Below, one piece after another: positions 28,679 to 36,735 of a stretch of DNA of 44,264 bases. The number at the start of each line of letters is the position of its first letter. Within the stretch, counting starts at the first letter, position 1. Source of the DNA: Acidobacteriota bacterium (lineage in GTDB: Bacteria > Acidobacteriota > Terriglobia > Terriglobales > Acidobacteriaceae); NCBI GenBank assembly GCA_003225455.1, contig QIAB01000045.1, positions 41,880 to 86,143 of the forward strand, given 5' to 3'. The notes below the pieces were generated by a model. That model was given only the letters and a program-made list of their open reading frames with translations, was not told the origin of the DNA and did no database searches. The position numbers were made by a program, and so were the translations under genes.

Positions 28679-29713
28679 ATGTCCACTACAGTCGAAACCC
28701 TCACACTGATTTGGCAGCGTGTACTGCAGCAGTCGCCGATCAGTCCTAAAGATAACTTCTTTGATCTCGGGGGCACTGATGCGTTAGCGGGTCTGCTATG
28801 TTCCGAGATCGGACAAGTGTATGGCCGGCAACTGCCGAGTGCTATGCTCCGCCAAGCGCCAACGATCACGGCCCTGGCTGCCCTTTTGGAGCAAGCCACT
28901 CTTCCCGGGTCTTCGCCCATTATCCAGATTAAGGCTGGTAGTGAGAAGCCCCCGATTTTCATTGCACACGGCCTCTGCGGTACCGTGCGGTTTACCGAAC
29001 TGGCAAGGCACATTCCAACGGGGCAGCCAATCTACGGAATTCAGGGAAAGGGAATAGACGGGATGGAGGAGCCGTTTGAGCGCGTTGAGGATATGGCTAG
29101 GTTCTATCTCGAGGAACTCGAGAAGCTATACCCCCAAGGTCCTTACATCCTGATCGGTTACTCCTTCGGTGGTTTGGTGGCGCTGGAAATGGCACAACGC
29201 CTGTCAGAAACTGGAACGAATGTAGCACTGCTGGTACTCGTGGATGCATATCCCCATCCACGTTACATGACTTGGCCCGTGCGCCTGCGCCTGGTTGCGA
29301 CGAGAGCGAGAAGTCATGGTAGCGAGATGCGGCAGTTGCCGCTCCCGAGCGTATTTTCATACCTCATTCGCGGGCTTAAGCGTCGGTTGCATATTTCAGG
29401 AGCTCTCGACGAGAACGAGATGCTGGGCTTACCGTTCGCCGAGGCCGCTCTGCGGCGGGTTAAGCAGAAAGCTTACTTGGCGTATGTAAGCTATCAGCCA
29501 AGGTTCTATCGCGGCAAGATAAACTTCGTGACCGCCGAGATAAAATCTTTCTTCCCTGGAGATCCAGCCACAGTGTGGTCGGATCTGGCAACCGAGCTTC
29601 AAGTCGAGGTCATACCTGGCAATCATCTGAATATAGTCACCACGCAGTTTAAGCCTCTGGCTGAAGTACTTACTCGCTACGTGCAGCAAGTTACGCTACT
29701 AGGGAAACTCTGA
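28679..29713 (+). CDS. Carrier-protein-like / thioesterase didomain protein
   Basis: A 344-residue protein built like the end of a nonribosomal peptide synthetase. Residues 1-75 have the carrier fold (IWQRVLQQ, DNFFDLGG, AMLRQAPTITALAALL), but the phosphopantetheine Ser of the GGxS motif is Asp34 (GGTDALA). Residues 80-340 are an alpha/beta-hydrolase type I thioesterase with HGLCG, nucleophile Ser162 in GYSFGG, Asp189 in VLVDAYP and His316 in GNHLNI. No adenylation or condensation domain is in the window. It may release or hydrolyse acyl chains from a partner carrier, with the carrier-like part serving only as a docking module. The ATG at 28679 has a weak ribosome site. Confidence 0.85.
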   Translation: MSTTVETLTLIWQRVLQQSPISPKDNFFDLGGTDALAGLLCSEIGQVYGRQLPSAMLRQAPTITALAALLEQATLPGSSPIIQIKAGSEKPPIFIAHGLCGTVRFTELARHIPTGQPIYGIQGKGIDGMEEPFERVEDMARFYLEELEKLYPQGPYILIGYSFGGLVALEMAQRLSETGTNVALLVLVDAYPHPRYMTWPVRLRLVATRARSHGSEMRQLPLPSVFSYLIRGLKRRLHISGALDENEMLGLPFAEAALRRVKQKAYLAYVSYQPRFYRGKINFVTAEIKSFFPGDPATVWSDLATELQVEVIPGNHLNIVTTQFKPLAEVLTRYVQQVTLLGKL

Positions 29714-29882
29714 CTAAGTGTGATAGCCGAGACTTGATCTTACATAGGCTGCCGTCGGGAGTGTCAGAGTCGGCTAAACCTCAAGTTCCAGTTTGCGCAT
29801 TATCCGGGAGTGGACCTTGGCATCGAGTCGTGAAATTCCGTCTCGCTGATGCGCCTGCTTCAAGTCGGTCGCTGCGTAAGCC

Positions 29883-32138
29883 TCACGCGATCAGGTCCTC
29901 AATTTTCAGTGGCAGCTCGCGAACATGAACTCCAGTTGCGTGATGGACCGCCGAAGTTACGGCGGCCGCAACGCCGGCCAGACCGATCTCGCCGATCCCG
30001 CGTGCACCCAGTTCATTAATCTCCTTGTCGGGGTAATCAAGGAAGTGCACGTCGATCGGAGGCGCGTCGGCGTTCACCGTCATCATGTAATCAGCCAGAT
30101 TGCTGTTGATGGGCGCACCGTTCTGCGGATCGTAAGTGGTTTCTTCGAATAGCGCCATTCCGATGCCCATCACCACCGCGCCCTGGATCTGGTTGCGGCC
30201 GGCAAGAGGATTCAAGATTCGGCCTGCGTCCATCACCGTCACGACGCGGCTGACGCGCAGGCGCGCGGTCTCCGGCTGCCACGTGACTTCCACAAAGTGG
30301 CAGCCGAACGAGTGCTTGGAGAATTTCTGGTTCGGAGCAAAAGCCGTCTGTTCAGCCCTGCCGCTGCCTGTGACCAAGCGTACATTCCCCCTCTGCAGCA
30401 CGTCCCCGAACGCAATACCTCGTGCAGGACCCTCAGCCCTTACGAACACGCGCCCGCCTTCAAGCGCAAGATCGTCGGGCTTGTGCCCTAAAAACGGCGA
30501 GACGGGCGTTGTGACGGCGATGATCAGCAGCGATGTGATGGCTTGGTCTGCGGCCTTGAACACAGCCGGGATCACCGAACTAGTGGCCAAGGACCCGCCT
30601 GAGATCGGACCCTCTGGAAGCGCGCTGTCCCCCAGCTCAACATCGATCTTCTCCACCGGCACACCAGTTTTCTGCGACGCAAGCTGGGCCAGGATCGTAT
30701 ACGTGCCGGTTCCGATGTCTTGTGTTGCGCAGGCAACGCGAACCGTTCCATCGTCTCGCAGTTCGAGATTGGCTTCGGCGGCAAATGTCCCAGCGATCCA
30801 TGCCGCGCCGGCCATTCCCCAACCCAGGGTCAAGCCATCGCGCTTCATTGAGCCGACCGCCGGGTTGCGCTTCGACCATCCGAATTTCTCGGCGCCCCGA
30901 TTTAGGCACTCCACATAGTGTCGCGACGAGAACGGCAGATTGAGCGACTCGTCGAGCTTCGGCTCGTTGAGAATGCGGAACTGGACAGGATCCATCTTGA
31001 GCCGCTCGGCCATCTCATTCATTGCCGATTCGGTGGCATAAAGTCCGGGGACTGCGCCGGGACCGCGCATGTCCGACGTTGCGCCGATATTGCGCCGTGC
31101 GCGCCCGAAGCTCACGCGCAAATTGGGAACGCTGTAATGGAAAGGAGTGGCTTCGCCGCAGTCCTCGTGATAGGCGTCGATCATCGACATGTGGTAGACG
31201 TAGTCGTGCTGCAGCGAAACGAGCTTGCCGTCGCGCGAGGCGCCGAGGCGAACACGCTGCTGAGTGCGCGCCCGATGCCCGACTGCCTGGAACATCATTT
31301 TGCGGCTGACGACCAACTTAACTGGCTTACCTACCTGACGTGCCGCCGCGGCCGCGAGCGGGACATGCGTCCAGGGATAAAGTTTGCCCCCGAATCCCGA
31401 TCCCAGGAACTTTGAAATAACGCGAACGTTCTCCTTGGGCAGACCGAACATCTGCGAGAGAACGCTGCGCATATTCACAACGCCTTGGGTCGAGTCATAC
31501 AGCGTCAGCAACGGACCGTCCCAGAGCGCCACGGTCGAGTGCAGCTCGAGTGGATTGTGCGTTTCAGCAGGAGTGACGTACGTTTCGTCCAGCTTGACGG
31601 CCGCATTCTCGAGCGCAGCTGCGGCGTCGCCGCGATGGCTTTGCAGTCGCTCCATCGGCCCGTATGCGGTGAAGACGACGTCAGGATCATTGCCTGCTTC
31701 CAGGTGAGACTCAAGGTTGAATTTCTCTTTCGAGTAGGTCGCACGGACGGTATCGGCGGCAGCCTTGGCAGTTTCGAATGTGTCGGCAACGGCCAGAGCG
31801 ATGTATTGGCCCCAGTAACGGATCGTGTCATCTTCAAACGGAGGTCGCCGTTCTAGACAGACGCGATCGAAATCAGGCGCGGGAGTGGAGCGGAAGATCT
31901 TGCCAATGTTCCCGCGATGAAGCACCGCACGTATGCCCGGCATCTTCTCAGCCGCTGCTGTATCCAGCGAGAGCAACTTGCCATTGGCGATCGTCGCCTC
32001 CACGGGAACCGCGTAAAGCATGCCGGGGAACTGGAAATCAGAGGCGTACTTTGCCACTCCGGTGACTTTGCGCGGACCGTCGACACGGAGAGTGTCGCGT
32101 CCGATAGGAGAAGAAGTTGATTGCGGCGATGTCGCCAT
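29883..32138 (-). CDS. paoC: Aldehyde oxidase, molybdenum-cofactor subunit (PaoC/YagR type)
   Basis: A 751-residue catalytic subunit of a xanthine-oxidase-family enzyme, expected to oxidise aldehydes to acids with water as oxygen source. Family marks include the N-terminal D-G-x-x-K-V-T-G-x-A-K-Y opening, GSGFGGKLYPW for cofactor contact, MRGPGAVPG, and the catalytic Glu in GARGIGEIGLAG near the C-terminus. AGGAG lies five bases before the ATG at 32138. It is third in the order FeS-FAD-Mo, 16 bp after the FAD subunit. It has no signal of its own and would be co-exported with the Tat-signal FeS subunit. Genes for cofactor insertion (paoD-like) are not here. Confidence 0.9.
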   Translation of the reverse strand: MATSPQSTSSPIGRDTLRVDGPRKVTGVAKYASDFQFPGMLYAVPVEATIANGKLLSLDTAAAEKMPGIRAVLHRGNIGKIFRSTPAPDFDRVCLERRPPFEDDTIRYWGQYIALAVADTFETAKAAADTVRATYSKEKFNLESHLEAGNDPDVVFTAYGPMERLQSHRGDAAAALENAAVKLDETYVTPAETHNPLELHSTVALWDGPLLTLYDSTQGVVNMRSVLSQMFGLPKENVRVISKFLGSGFGGKLYPWTHVPLAAAAARQVGKPVKLVVSRKMMFQAVGHRARTQQRVRLGASRDGKLVSLQHDYVYHMSMIDAYHEDCGEATPFHYSVPNLRVSFGRARRNIGATSDMRGPGAVPGLYATESAMNEMAERLKMDPVQFRILNEPKLDESLNLPFSSRHYVECLNRGAEKFGWSKRNPAVGSMKRDGLTLGWGMAGAAWIAGTFAAEANLELRDDGTVRVACATQDIGTGTYTILAQLASQKTGVPVEKIDVELGDSALPEGPISGGSLATSSVIPAVFKAADQAITSLLIIAVTTPVSPFLGHKPDDLALEGGRVFVRAEGPARGIAFGDVLQRGNVRLVTGSGRAEQTAFAPNQKFSKHSFGCHFVEVTWQPETARLRVSRVVTVMDAGRILNPLAGRNQIQGAVVMGIGMALFEETTYDPQNGAPINSNLADYMMTVNADAPPIDVHFLDYPDKEINELGARGIGEIGLAGVAAAVTSAVHHATGVHVRELPLKIEDLIA

Positions 32139-32154
32139 GGTTGCTCCTGAGAAA

Positions 32155-33156
32155 TCAGCTTGCCGTGGCCATTCGCAAGGCGTGCATCAGGCAGCGTTTG
32201 GCCAATTCGATCTTGAATTTGTTCTCGCTCTGCGGCTTTGCGTCTCGCAGCGCCGCTTCCGCAGCTTGGCGGAAGGTACTGTCGTTGGCAGGCTTGCCGA
32301 CGAGCACAGCTTCGGCTTGCGACGAGCGCCAGGGTTTCGTGCCCACGCCACCAAGCGCAATGCGGGCGCGCACAATGTTGCCACTTGCAGTCGTAAGCAC
32401 CACTGCTGCCGATGCCAGGGCGAATTCATACGACGCGCGATCGCGCAGTTTCAGGTAAACCTGCTTGCTTCCAGCGACTGGTGGCGGCAGTGTGACGTGC
32501 GTGATCAGATCGCCGGGTTCCAGCACGGTCTCGCGATTCGGTGTGTCGCCGGGCAGAAGATGGAAATCGCCGAATGCGACCGCACGTGAGCCCTTCGGCC
32601 CCTGAATCTGAACGGTTGCTTCCAGCGCCGCCAAGGCCACGCACATGTCGGATGGATTCGTGGCGATGCACTGCTCGCTCGCGCCGAGGATAGCGAGCGT
32701 GCGATTGTGACCGGTGATTGCTGGGCATCCGCTACCGGGTTCGCGCTTGTTGCACGCCATGGCGGTGTCGCGGAAGTAGACGCAGCGGGTTCGCTGCAGC
32801 AGGTTTCCGCCGACGGTGGCCATGTTGCGGATCTGCGCCGACGCGCCTTGCAGGATCGCCTGCGACAGAACCGAATAATCCTTTTGTACCTTGGCGTCGT
32901 TCGCGAGATCTGAGTTGCGGGCCATTGCGCCAATCTTCACGCCGCCATCGGATGTAGTTTCGATCTTGTCGAGTGGCAGGCGATTGATATCGAGCACGCG
33001 CGCGGGTGTCTCGACATTCAGCTTCATCAGATCGATCAGCGTGGTGCCGCCACCCAGAAAGCGCACATCGGCCCCCTGCTGCGCCGTTTTCGATTGCGCG
33101 GCGGTTGCGATCGCCGCCGCCTGATCTGCTGGACGGATGAACTCGAAAGTATGCAT
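32155..33156 (-). CDS. paoB: Aldehyde oxidase, FAD (and 4Fe-4S) subunit (PaoB/YagS type)
   Basis: A 333-residue subunit transferring electrons from the 2Fe-2S centres to FAD. The FAD-binding region has RFLGGGTTLIDLMK near residue 50 and ATVGGNLLQRTRC near 115. The segment after it contains Cys residues in RTRCVYF, AMACNK, GSGCPA and EQCIA, the cysteine-rich insertion that in E. coli PaoB carries an extra 4Fe-4S cluster and marks the Pao subgroup. AGGAG lies seven bases before the ATG at 33156. It is tightly spaced (15 bp) after the FeS subunit gene. Confidence 0.9.
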   Translation of the reverse strand: MHTFEFIRPADQAAAIATAAQSKTAQQGADVRFLGGGTTLIDLMKLNVETPARVLDINRLPLDKIETTSDGGVKIGAMARNSDLANDAKVQKDYSVLSQAILQGASAQIRNMATVGGNLLQRTRCVYFRDTAMACNKREPGSGCPAITGHNRTLAILGASEQCIATNPSDMCVALAALEATVQIQGPKGSRAVAFGDFHLLPGDTPNRETVLEPGDLITHVTLPPPVAGSKQVYLKLRDRASYEFALASAAVVLTTASGNIVRARIALGGVGTKPWRSSQAEAVLVGKPANDSTFRQAAEAALRDAKPQSENKFKIELAKRCLMHALRMATAS

Positions 33157-33171
33157 CGAGAGACTCCTGCG

Positions 33172-33804
33172 CTAAGCGCGCTTGCGGACCTGCTGAATCG
33201 CCGCAACGATGTTGGCATAGGCGCCGCAGCGGCAGATGTTGCCGCTCATCAATTCCTTTACCGCAGCGTCATCCGGGCCGCATGGCTCCTTCAGCAATGC
33301 GACCGCGGACATGATTTGCCCCGAAGTGCAATAGCCGCATTGATAAGCATCGTGTGTGAAGAACGCTTCCTGCATGGGATGCATTGCCTCAGGTGTACCC
33401 AGGCCCTCGATGGTTGTGATTTCTTCCCCATCGTGCATGACAGCAAAGTTTAGGCATGAAAGCACGCGCCGGCCGTTCACATGGACCGTGCATGCGCCGC
33501 ACTGTCCATGATCACAGCCTTTTTTTGTTCCTGTCAGCGCCACCGTCTCGCGGATGCCATCCAGCAGTGTGGTCCGCGGGTCAATCCGCAGCGAGTGCTC
33601 CTTGCCGTTTATGCGAAGGGTGATCGAAACTGCGCCTTTAATGGCAGGCACAGCCGCTTCCGCCTCAGCCGTCTCCGCGACGGTGGCCCCACGTGCGGGC
33701 GCGGACGCTGCCATCACACCGGCAGCCACTGTGCTGCCGGCTGTCAACAGGAATTGGCGGCGGTTCGGCCGTTGCGATCCAGCGAAACGATCGTCATTTT
33801 CCAT
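33172..33804 (-). CDS. paoA: Aldehyde oxidase, Tat-exported 2Fe-2S subunit (PaoA/YagT type)
   Basis: A 210-residue iron-sulfur subunit. The N-terminus carries a twin-arginine signal NRRQFLLTAG (14-23) followed by an Ala-rich hydrophobic stretch, so the whole complex is probably translocated folded to the periplasm. The plant-type 2Fe-2S motif is CDHGQCGACTVHVNG with a later Cys in VLSCLN; the second 2Fe-2S domain has CGYCTSGQ and GNICRCGAY. The start at 33804 has only a modest ribosome site (AGGATC). It is first gene of the paoABC operon. Confidence 0.9.
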   Translation of the reverse strand: MENDDRFAGSQRPNRRQFLLTAGSTVAAGVMAASAPARGATVAETAEAEAAVPAIKGAVSITLRINGKEHSLRIDPRTTLLDGIRETVALTGTKKGCDHGQCGACTVHVNGRRVLSCLNFAVMHDGEEITTIEGLGTPEAMHPMQEAFFTHDAYQCGYCTSGQIMSAVALLKEPCGPDDAAVKELMSGNICRCGAYANIVAAIQQVRKRA

Positions 33805-34209
33805 TTGGTAGATCCTACGATTTACCGGAACTGCAATTCCGTGGATCGTCTTTCGAGTTCACATACTCAAGGCCCAGGGGCCCGCGGCAGTCACCTGCGC
33901 GACGTACTCGCCCGACTTGGCAAATCATGCAAAGCGGCTGACGAAACATCGCCAAGAATTGGAACTAAGTCAGTCACTAAGCTTGACGGGGCAACATTCT
34001 AGTCCCATGCGTAGGCTGGGTGCAAAACGCGTTCCCGCCAGACGCAAGCTCGCGACCGATGAATCCCTAAAATCAAGTTCGTGGATTGTCGGTAAACAAA
34101 GAAGTAATTCGGTTCCTGCCGGTTTGCCCGTGAGAACGAAGCCGCTGGCGCGGCGGACGCTGCCGCGTGGGTGATATCGGCAGTCCTGATTTTCGGTTCA
34201 GATAATTTG
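33805..34209. other. Intergenic region upstream of paoABC and left of the IS element
   Basis: About 400 bases without a supported gene. It should hold the paoABC promoter (minus strand). A small inverted repeat CGGAA/TTCCG spans 33826-33841, about 22 bases upstream of paoA, and could be an operator. The left boundary of the inserted IS91-type element probably lies in the right part of this stretch but cannot be placed. Confidence 0.35.
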
Positions 34210-34239
34210 TGGGTCACAAGGAGGTGTCCCTGTGACCCA
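34210..34239 (+). promoter_or_regulatory. Hairpin enclosing the ribosome site and start codon of the recombinase gene
   Basis: TGGGTCACA (34210-34218) pairs perfectly with TGTGACCCA (34231-34239). The 12-base loop holds AGGAGGTG, and the GTG start codon (34232-34234) lies in the right arm. In the mRNA this would tie up the start codon and lower expression of the recombinase, a common device for mobile elements. It may also be part of the element's left end. Confidence 0.6.
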
Positions 34240-35108
34240 TCTACGAAAAATAATGCTGGAAGAACTCCAGCGTCGTCATTATTCTGAGGCTACCACACAG
34301 CGTTACATTCGCTTCATCGAGCGGTTCGCCCAGCACTTCCACTGCTCGCCCGATCGCCTGGGACCGAAGCACATCCGCGAGTACCAAGCTCAACTCTTCA
34401 CCGTGCACAAACTGACTCCCGGTTCGGTGACCAATCATCTCTGCGCCCTGCGCTTCCTCTACATCCAGACGCTCAAAAGGCCCTGGAGCATTGCCGACAC
34501 TCCCTATCCCAAGAAGCGCCATCGCCTCCCTAAGATTCTCAGTCAGGAAGAGGTTGCACAGCTCATCGATGCTGCGCCGACTCCCTTCTATCGCACCATT
34601 CTCATGACCCTCTACGGTACCGGTGTGCGCCGCACCGAACTCACGCGCCTGAAGGTTAGCGACATTGATAGCCGTCGCATGGTCGTGCACATTCAGGATG
34701 GCAAGGGTGGCCAAGGCCGCGACGTCATGCTCAGCCCCGTCCTGCTCGAGGAACTGCGCTCTCACTGGCGACGTCTGCGCAAAAAGTCCGTTTGGTTATT
34801 TCCCCGGCAACCGCTGGCACAGCGGTGATCACTTCATGGATGACAAGACGCCCTACAACGCCTGCGTCGAGGCCGCCCGCTGCGCCGGGATTAAGAAACG
34901 TATCTATCCCCACGTGCTCCGCCATTGCTTCGCCACGCACTTGCTCGAAGCCGGCGCCGACCTGCACACCATCCAGATCTTGTTAGGCCATCACGATCTG
35001 AAAGAAACCGCCCGCTATCTCCACCTCTCGCAACGGCACCTGCATGCCACGGCAAGTCCGCTGGATGCACTGGTGCTAAAGAAAGTCAGGTCGTCCGAGG
35101 AGCAGTAG
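34232..35108 (+). pseudogene. Tyrosine recombinase/integrase of the IS91-type element, frameshifted
   Basis: About 290 residues over two frames. The N-terminal SAM-like core-binding domain (HYSEATTQRYIRFIERFAQHF) is followed by the catalytic domain. The first active Arg is in [18 protein letters not shown]. The second frame supplies [15 protein letters not shown] (His and Arg), [17 protein letters not shown] (His and nucleophile Tyr). The frame changes at the CCCC run at 34802-34805; removing one C joins SVWLFP to GNRWHSG. Start GTG at 34232 with AGGAGGTG upstream, both inside a hairpin. The catalytic residues are all present, so the break is either recent or a homopolymer error. Confidence 0.85.
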
Positions 35109-36296
35109 ATGAGTCGGCCACAGTTAGAGGTGGCCGACATCATTCGCAGCGCAGGCACAGACTTCATTGAGCGCAACCGTCACTGGCTCCGCTGGACACA
35201 TATTAAGGTGCTGCGTGCCATCGCACGCTGTCGTACGGCCGCACTCGGCGGCCATATCGATCAGTGCACTCGCTGCGGACATCGTGCCACCATCTCGTAC
35301 AACAGCTGCCGCAATCGACATTGCCCGAAGTGTCAGACCGGTGCCCGTGAACCCTGGATCGCGGCACGTCGCCGCGAACTGCTGCCCACGCCCTACGTCC
35401 ATGTCGTCTTCACGCTGCCGCCGCAACTGGCTTCGTTAGCACTCCAGAACAAGAAAGTCATCTATGGGTTGCTGCTTCGGGCCAGCGCAGAAACTCTACT
35501 CGAAGTGGCGCGCAATCCCGCTCATCTCGGAGCCGAGATCGGCTTCTTCGGCGTGCTCCATACCTGGAACCAGAAACTCCAACTTCATCCCCATGTCCAC
35601 TGTGTCGTTCCCGCCGGCGGACTCTCCCGCGATCACGCCCGCTGGATTCGCTCCCACCCACACTTCTTTCTTCCCATCGCTGTACTGCGGCGCGTGTTTC
35701 GTGGCAAGTTCGTCGCGGCTCTTAGATCCGCTTTCCAGCGTGGCCAACTGCACCTGGCCGGAGAACTCGCACCGCTCACCCATCCCAAGTTCTTCGCTGC
35801 CTGGCTACGTCCGCTCTTCCGCAAGGACTGGGTCGTTTACTCCAAACCACCTTTCGGTGGACCCGAATACGTGCTCCAGTATCTCGGCCGCTATACCCAC
35901 CGCGTCGCCATCTCCAACCATCGCTTGGTCGCCTTGACCGACGATCAAGTCATCTTCCGTTGGCGCGACTCCGCCGACCACAATCGGCAGAAACTGATGA
36001 CGCTCTCGCGTGACGAGTTCCTGCGTCGCTTCCTACTTCATCTGCTCCCCAAGGGCTTCGTCCGCATCCGCCACTTCGGTTTCCTCGCCAACCGAAGGCG
36101 CGCCGCCCTGCTGCCACGATGCTTCGCCGCTTTCCATGCCACTCCACCGAAAAACGAATCGGCTACCTCGACCGCTCCTACCGCGCGCACGCTGGGGCGC
36201 TGTCCCAAGTGTGGCGGACCAATGGCCGTCGTCGAACGGTTCACAGCGGCACAACTCCAACTCCGTTCTCCGCCGCTCTTGGCCACGACTGCATGA
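35109..36296 (+). CDS. IS91-family HUH transposase
   Basis: A 395-residue rolling-circle transposase. The N-terminal zinc-binding region has Cys53, Cys56, Cys67, Cys72 and Cys75 (CTRCGH, YNSCRNRHCPKCQ). The HUH metal motif lies in LHPHVHCVVPAGG (His162 and His164). The DNA-nicking region is QYLGRYTHRVAISN (257-270) with Tyr258 and Tyr262. Near the C-terminus CPKCGG forms a second small zinc knuckle. GAGGAG lies upstream of the ATG, which directly follows the recombinase stop. The length is normal and the frame intact, so this gene is probably functional. Confidence 0.93.
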   Translation: MSRPQLEVADIIRSAGTDFIERNRHWLRWTHIKVLRAIARCRTAALGGHIDQCTRCGHRATISYNSCRNRHCPKCQTGAREPWIAARRRELLPTPYVHVVFTLPPQLASLALQNKKVIYGLLLRASAETLLEVARNPAHLGAEIGFFGVLHTWNQKLQLHPHVHCVVPAGGLSRDHARWIRSHPHFFLPIAVLRRVFRGKFVAALRSAFQRGQLHLAGELAPLTHPKFFAAWLRPLFRKDWVVYSKPPFGGPEYVLQYLGRYTHRVAISNHRLVALTDDQVIFRWRDSADHNRQKLMTLSRDEFLRRFLLHLLPKGFVRIRHFGFLANRRRAALLPRCFAAFHATPPKNESATSTAPTARTLGRCPKCGGPMAVVERFTAAQLQLRSPPLLATTA

Positions 36297-36546
36297 AATC
36301 ACTCCCCCACACACCGCACTGTCGGCGCGCTTCACAGCGTCTCGCCGAAGTGTGTCACTGGCGCCGCTCGACACCTTCTTCATGCCCCAGAGTAGGACCG
36401 CTTCAAGCGCCACTTCGTCCTCGCCTACGCGCGTCGGCTCCTCTGCCACGGAACCTTGACCAGTCCGACAACTTCTACAAACCTCGCTAGCTCCATTCAA
36501 TTTGCATAACTCCCGCGTCCGCCACGCCAGCGGCTTCCTTCTGACG

Positions 36547-36619
36547 GCTTTTTCGAACGCGACGCCTCACACCTTCTTTTAGCGTTGAGCCCTCAGCCCG
36601 GCGTCGCCTCCGAAAAAGC
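36547..36619. repeat. 20-bp inverted repeat downstream of the transposase
   Basis: The arms 36547-36566 (starting GCTTTTTCG, ending GCGACGCC) and 36600-36619 are complementary at 18 of 20 positions, with a 33-base spacer. It lies 250 bp past the transposase stop, where IS91-type elements carry their origin end (oriIS) with secondary structure. It could equally be a terminator-like structure. The remaining part of the 36297-36735 gap has no gene I can support. Confidence 0.6.
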
Positions 36620-36735
36620 ACTAGGGTCATCTGCTCTCAATCGAAAGCCAGCACCGAGTGAGCCTCCAAGTTCCCACAAGCCGACTGTCCGCGAACCCGC
36701 TTAGATAGTACAAGCGCGATTTCTCAATACAGAGA

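Larger units (their letters stand above)
34210..36619 (+). mobile_element. IS91-type insertion element with tyrosine recombinase and HUH transposase
   Basis: Two plus-strand genes, a tyrosine recombinase and an IS91-family transposase, are joined stop-to-start (TAG then ATG at 35109). This is the arrangement of the IS91-like elements that carry a phage-type integrase. The limits given are the outermost structured sequences: the start-codon hairpin at 34210 and a 20-bp inverted repeat ending at 36619. IS91-type elements lack classical terminal inverted repeats and target duplications, so the true ends are uncertain. Flanking genes are paoABC on the left and a flavoprotein on the right, both intact. 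Confidence 0.7.

Noticed and set aside
29707-29770. ACTCTGAC/GTCAGAGT inverted repeat as a terminator between the carrier-thioesterase gene and paoC
   Set aside because: The eight-base arms are separated by about 48 bases and no U-tract follows on either strand.
36506-36588. A possible integron attC site (GCATAAC ... GTTGAGC)
   Set aside because: GTTGAGC fits the GTTRRRY consensus, but GCATAAC does not fit RYYYAAC and no matching L-box pair is present. No integron integrase is nearby; the recombinase belongs to the IS91-type element.
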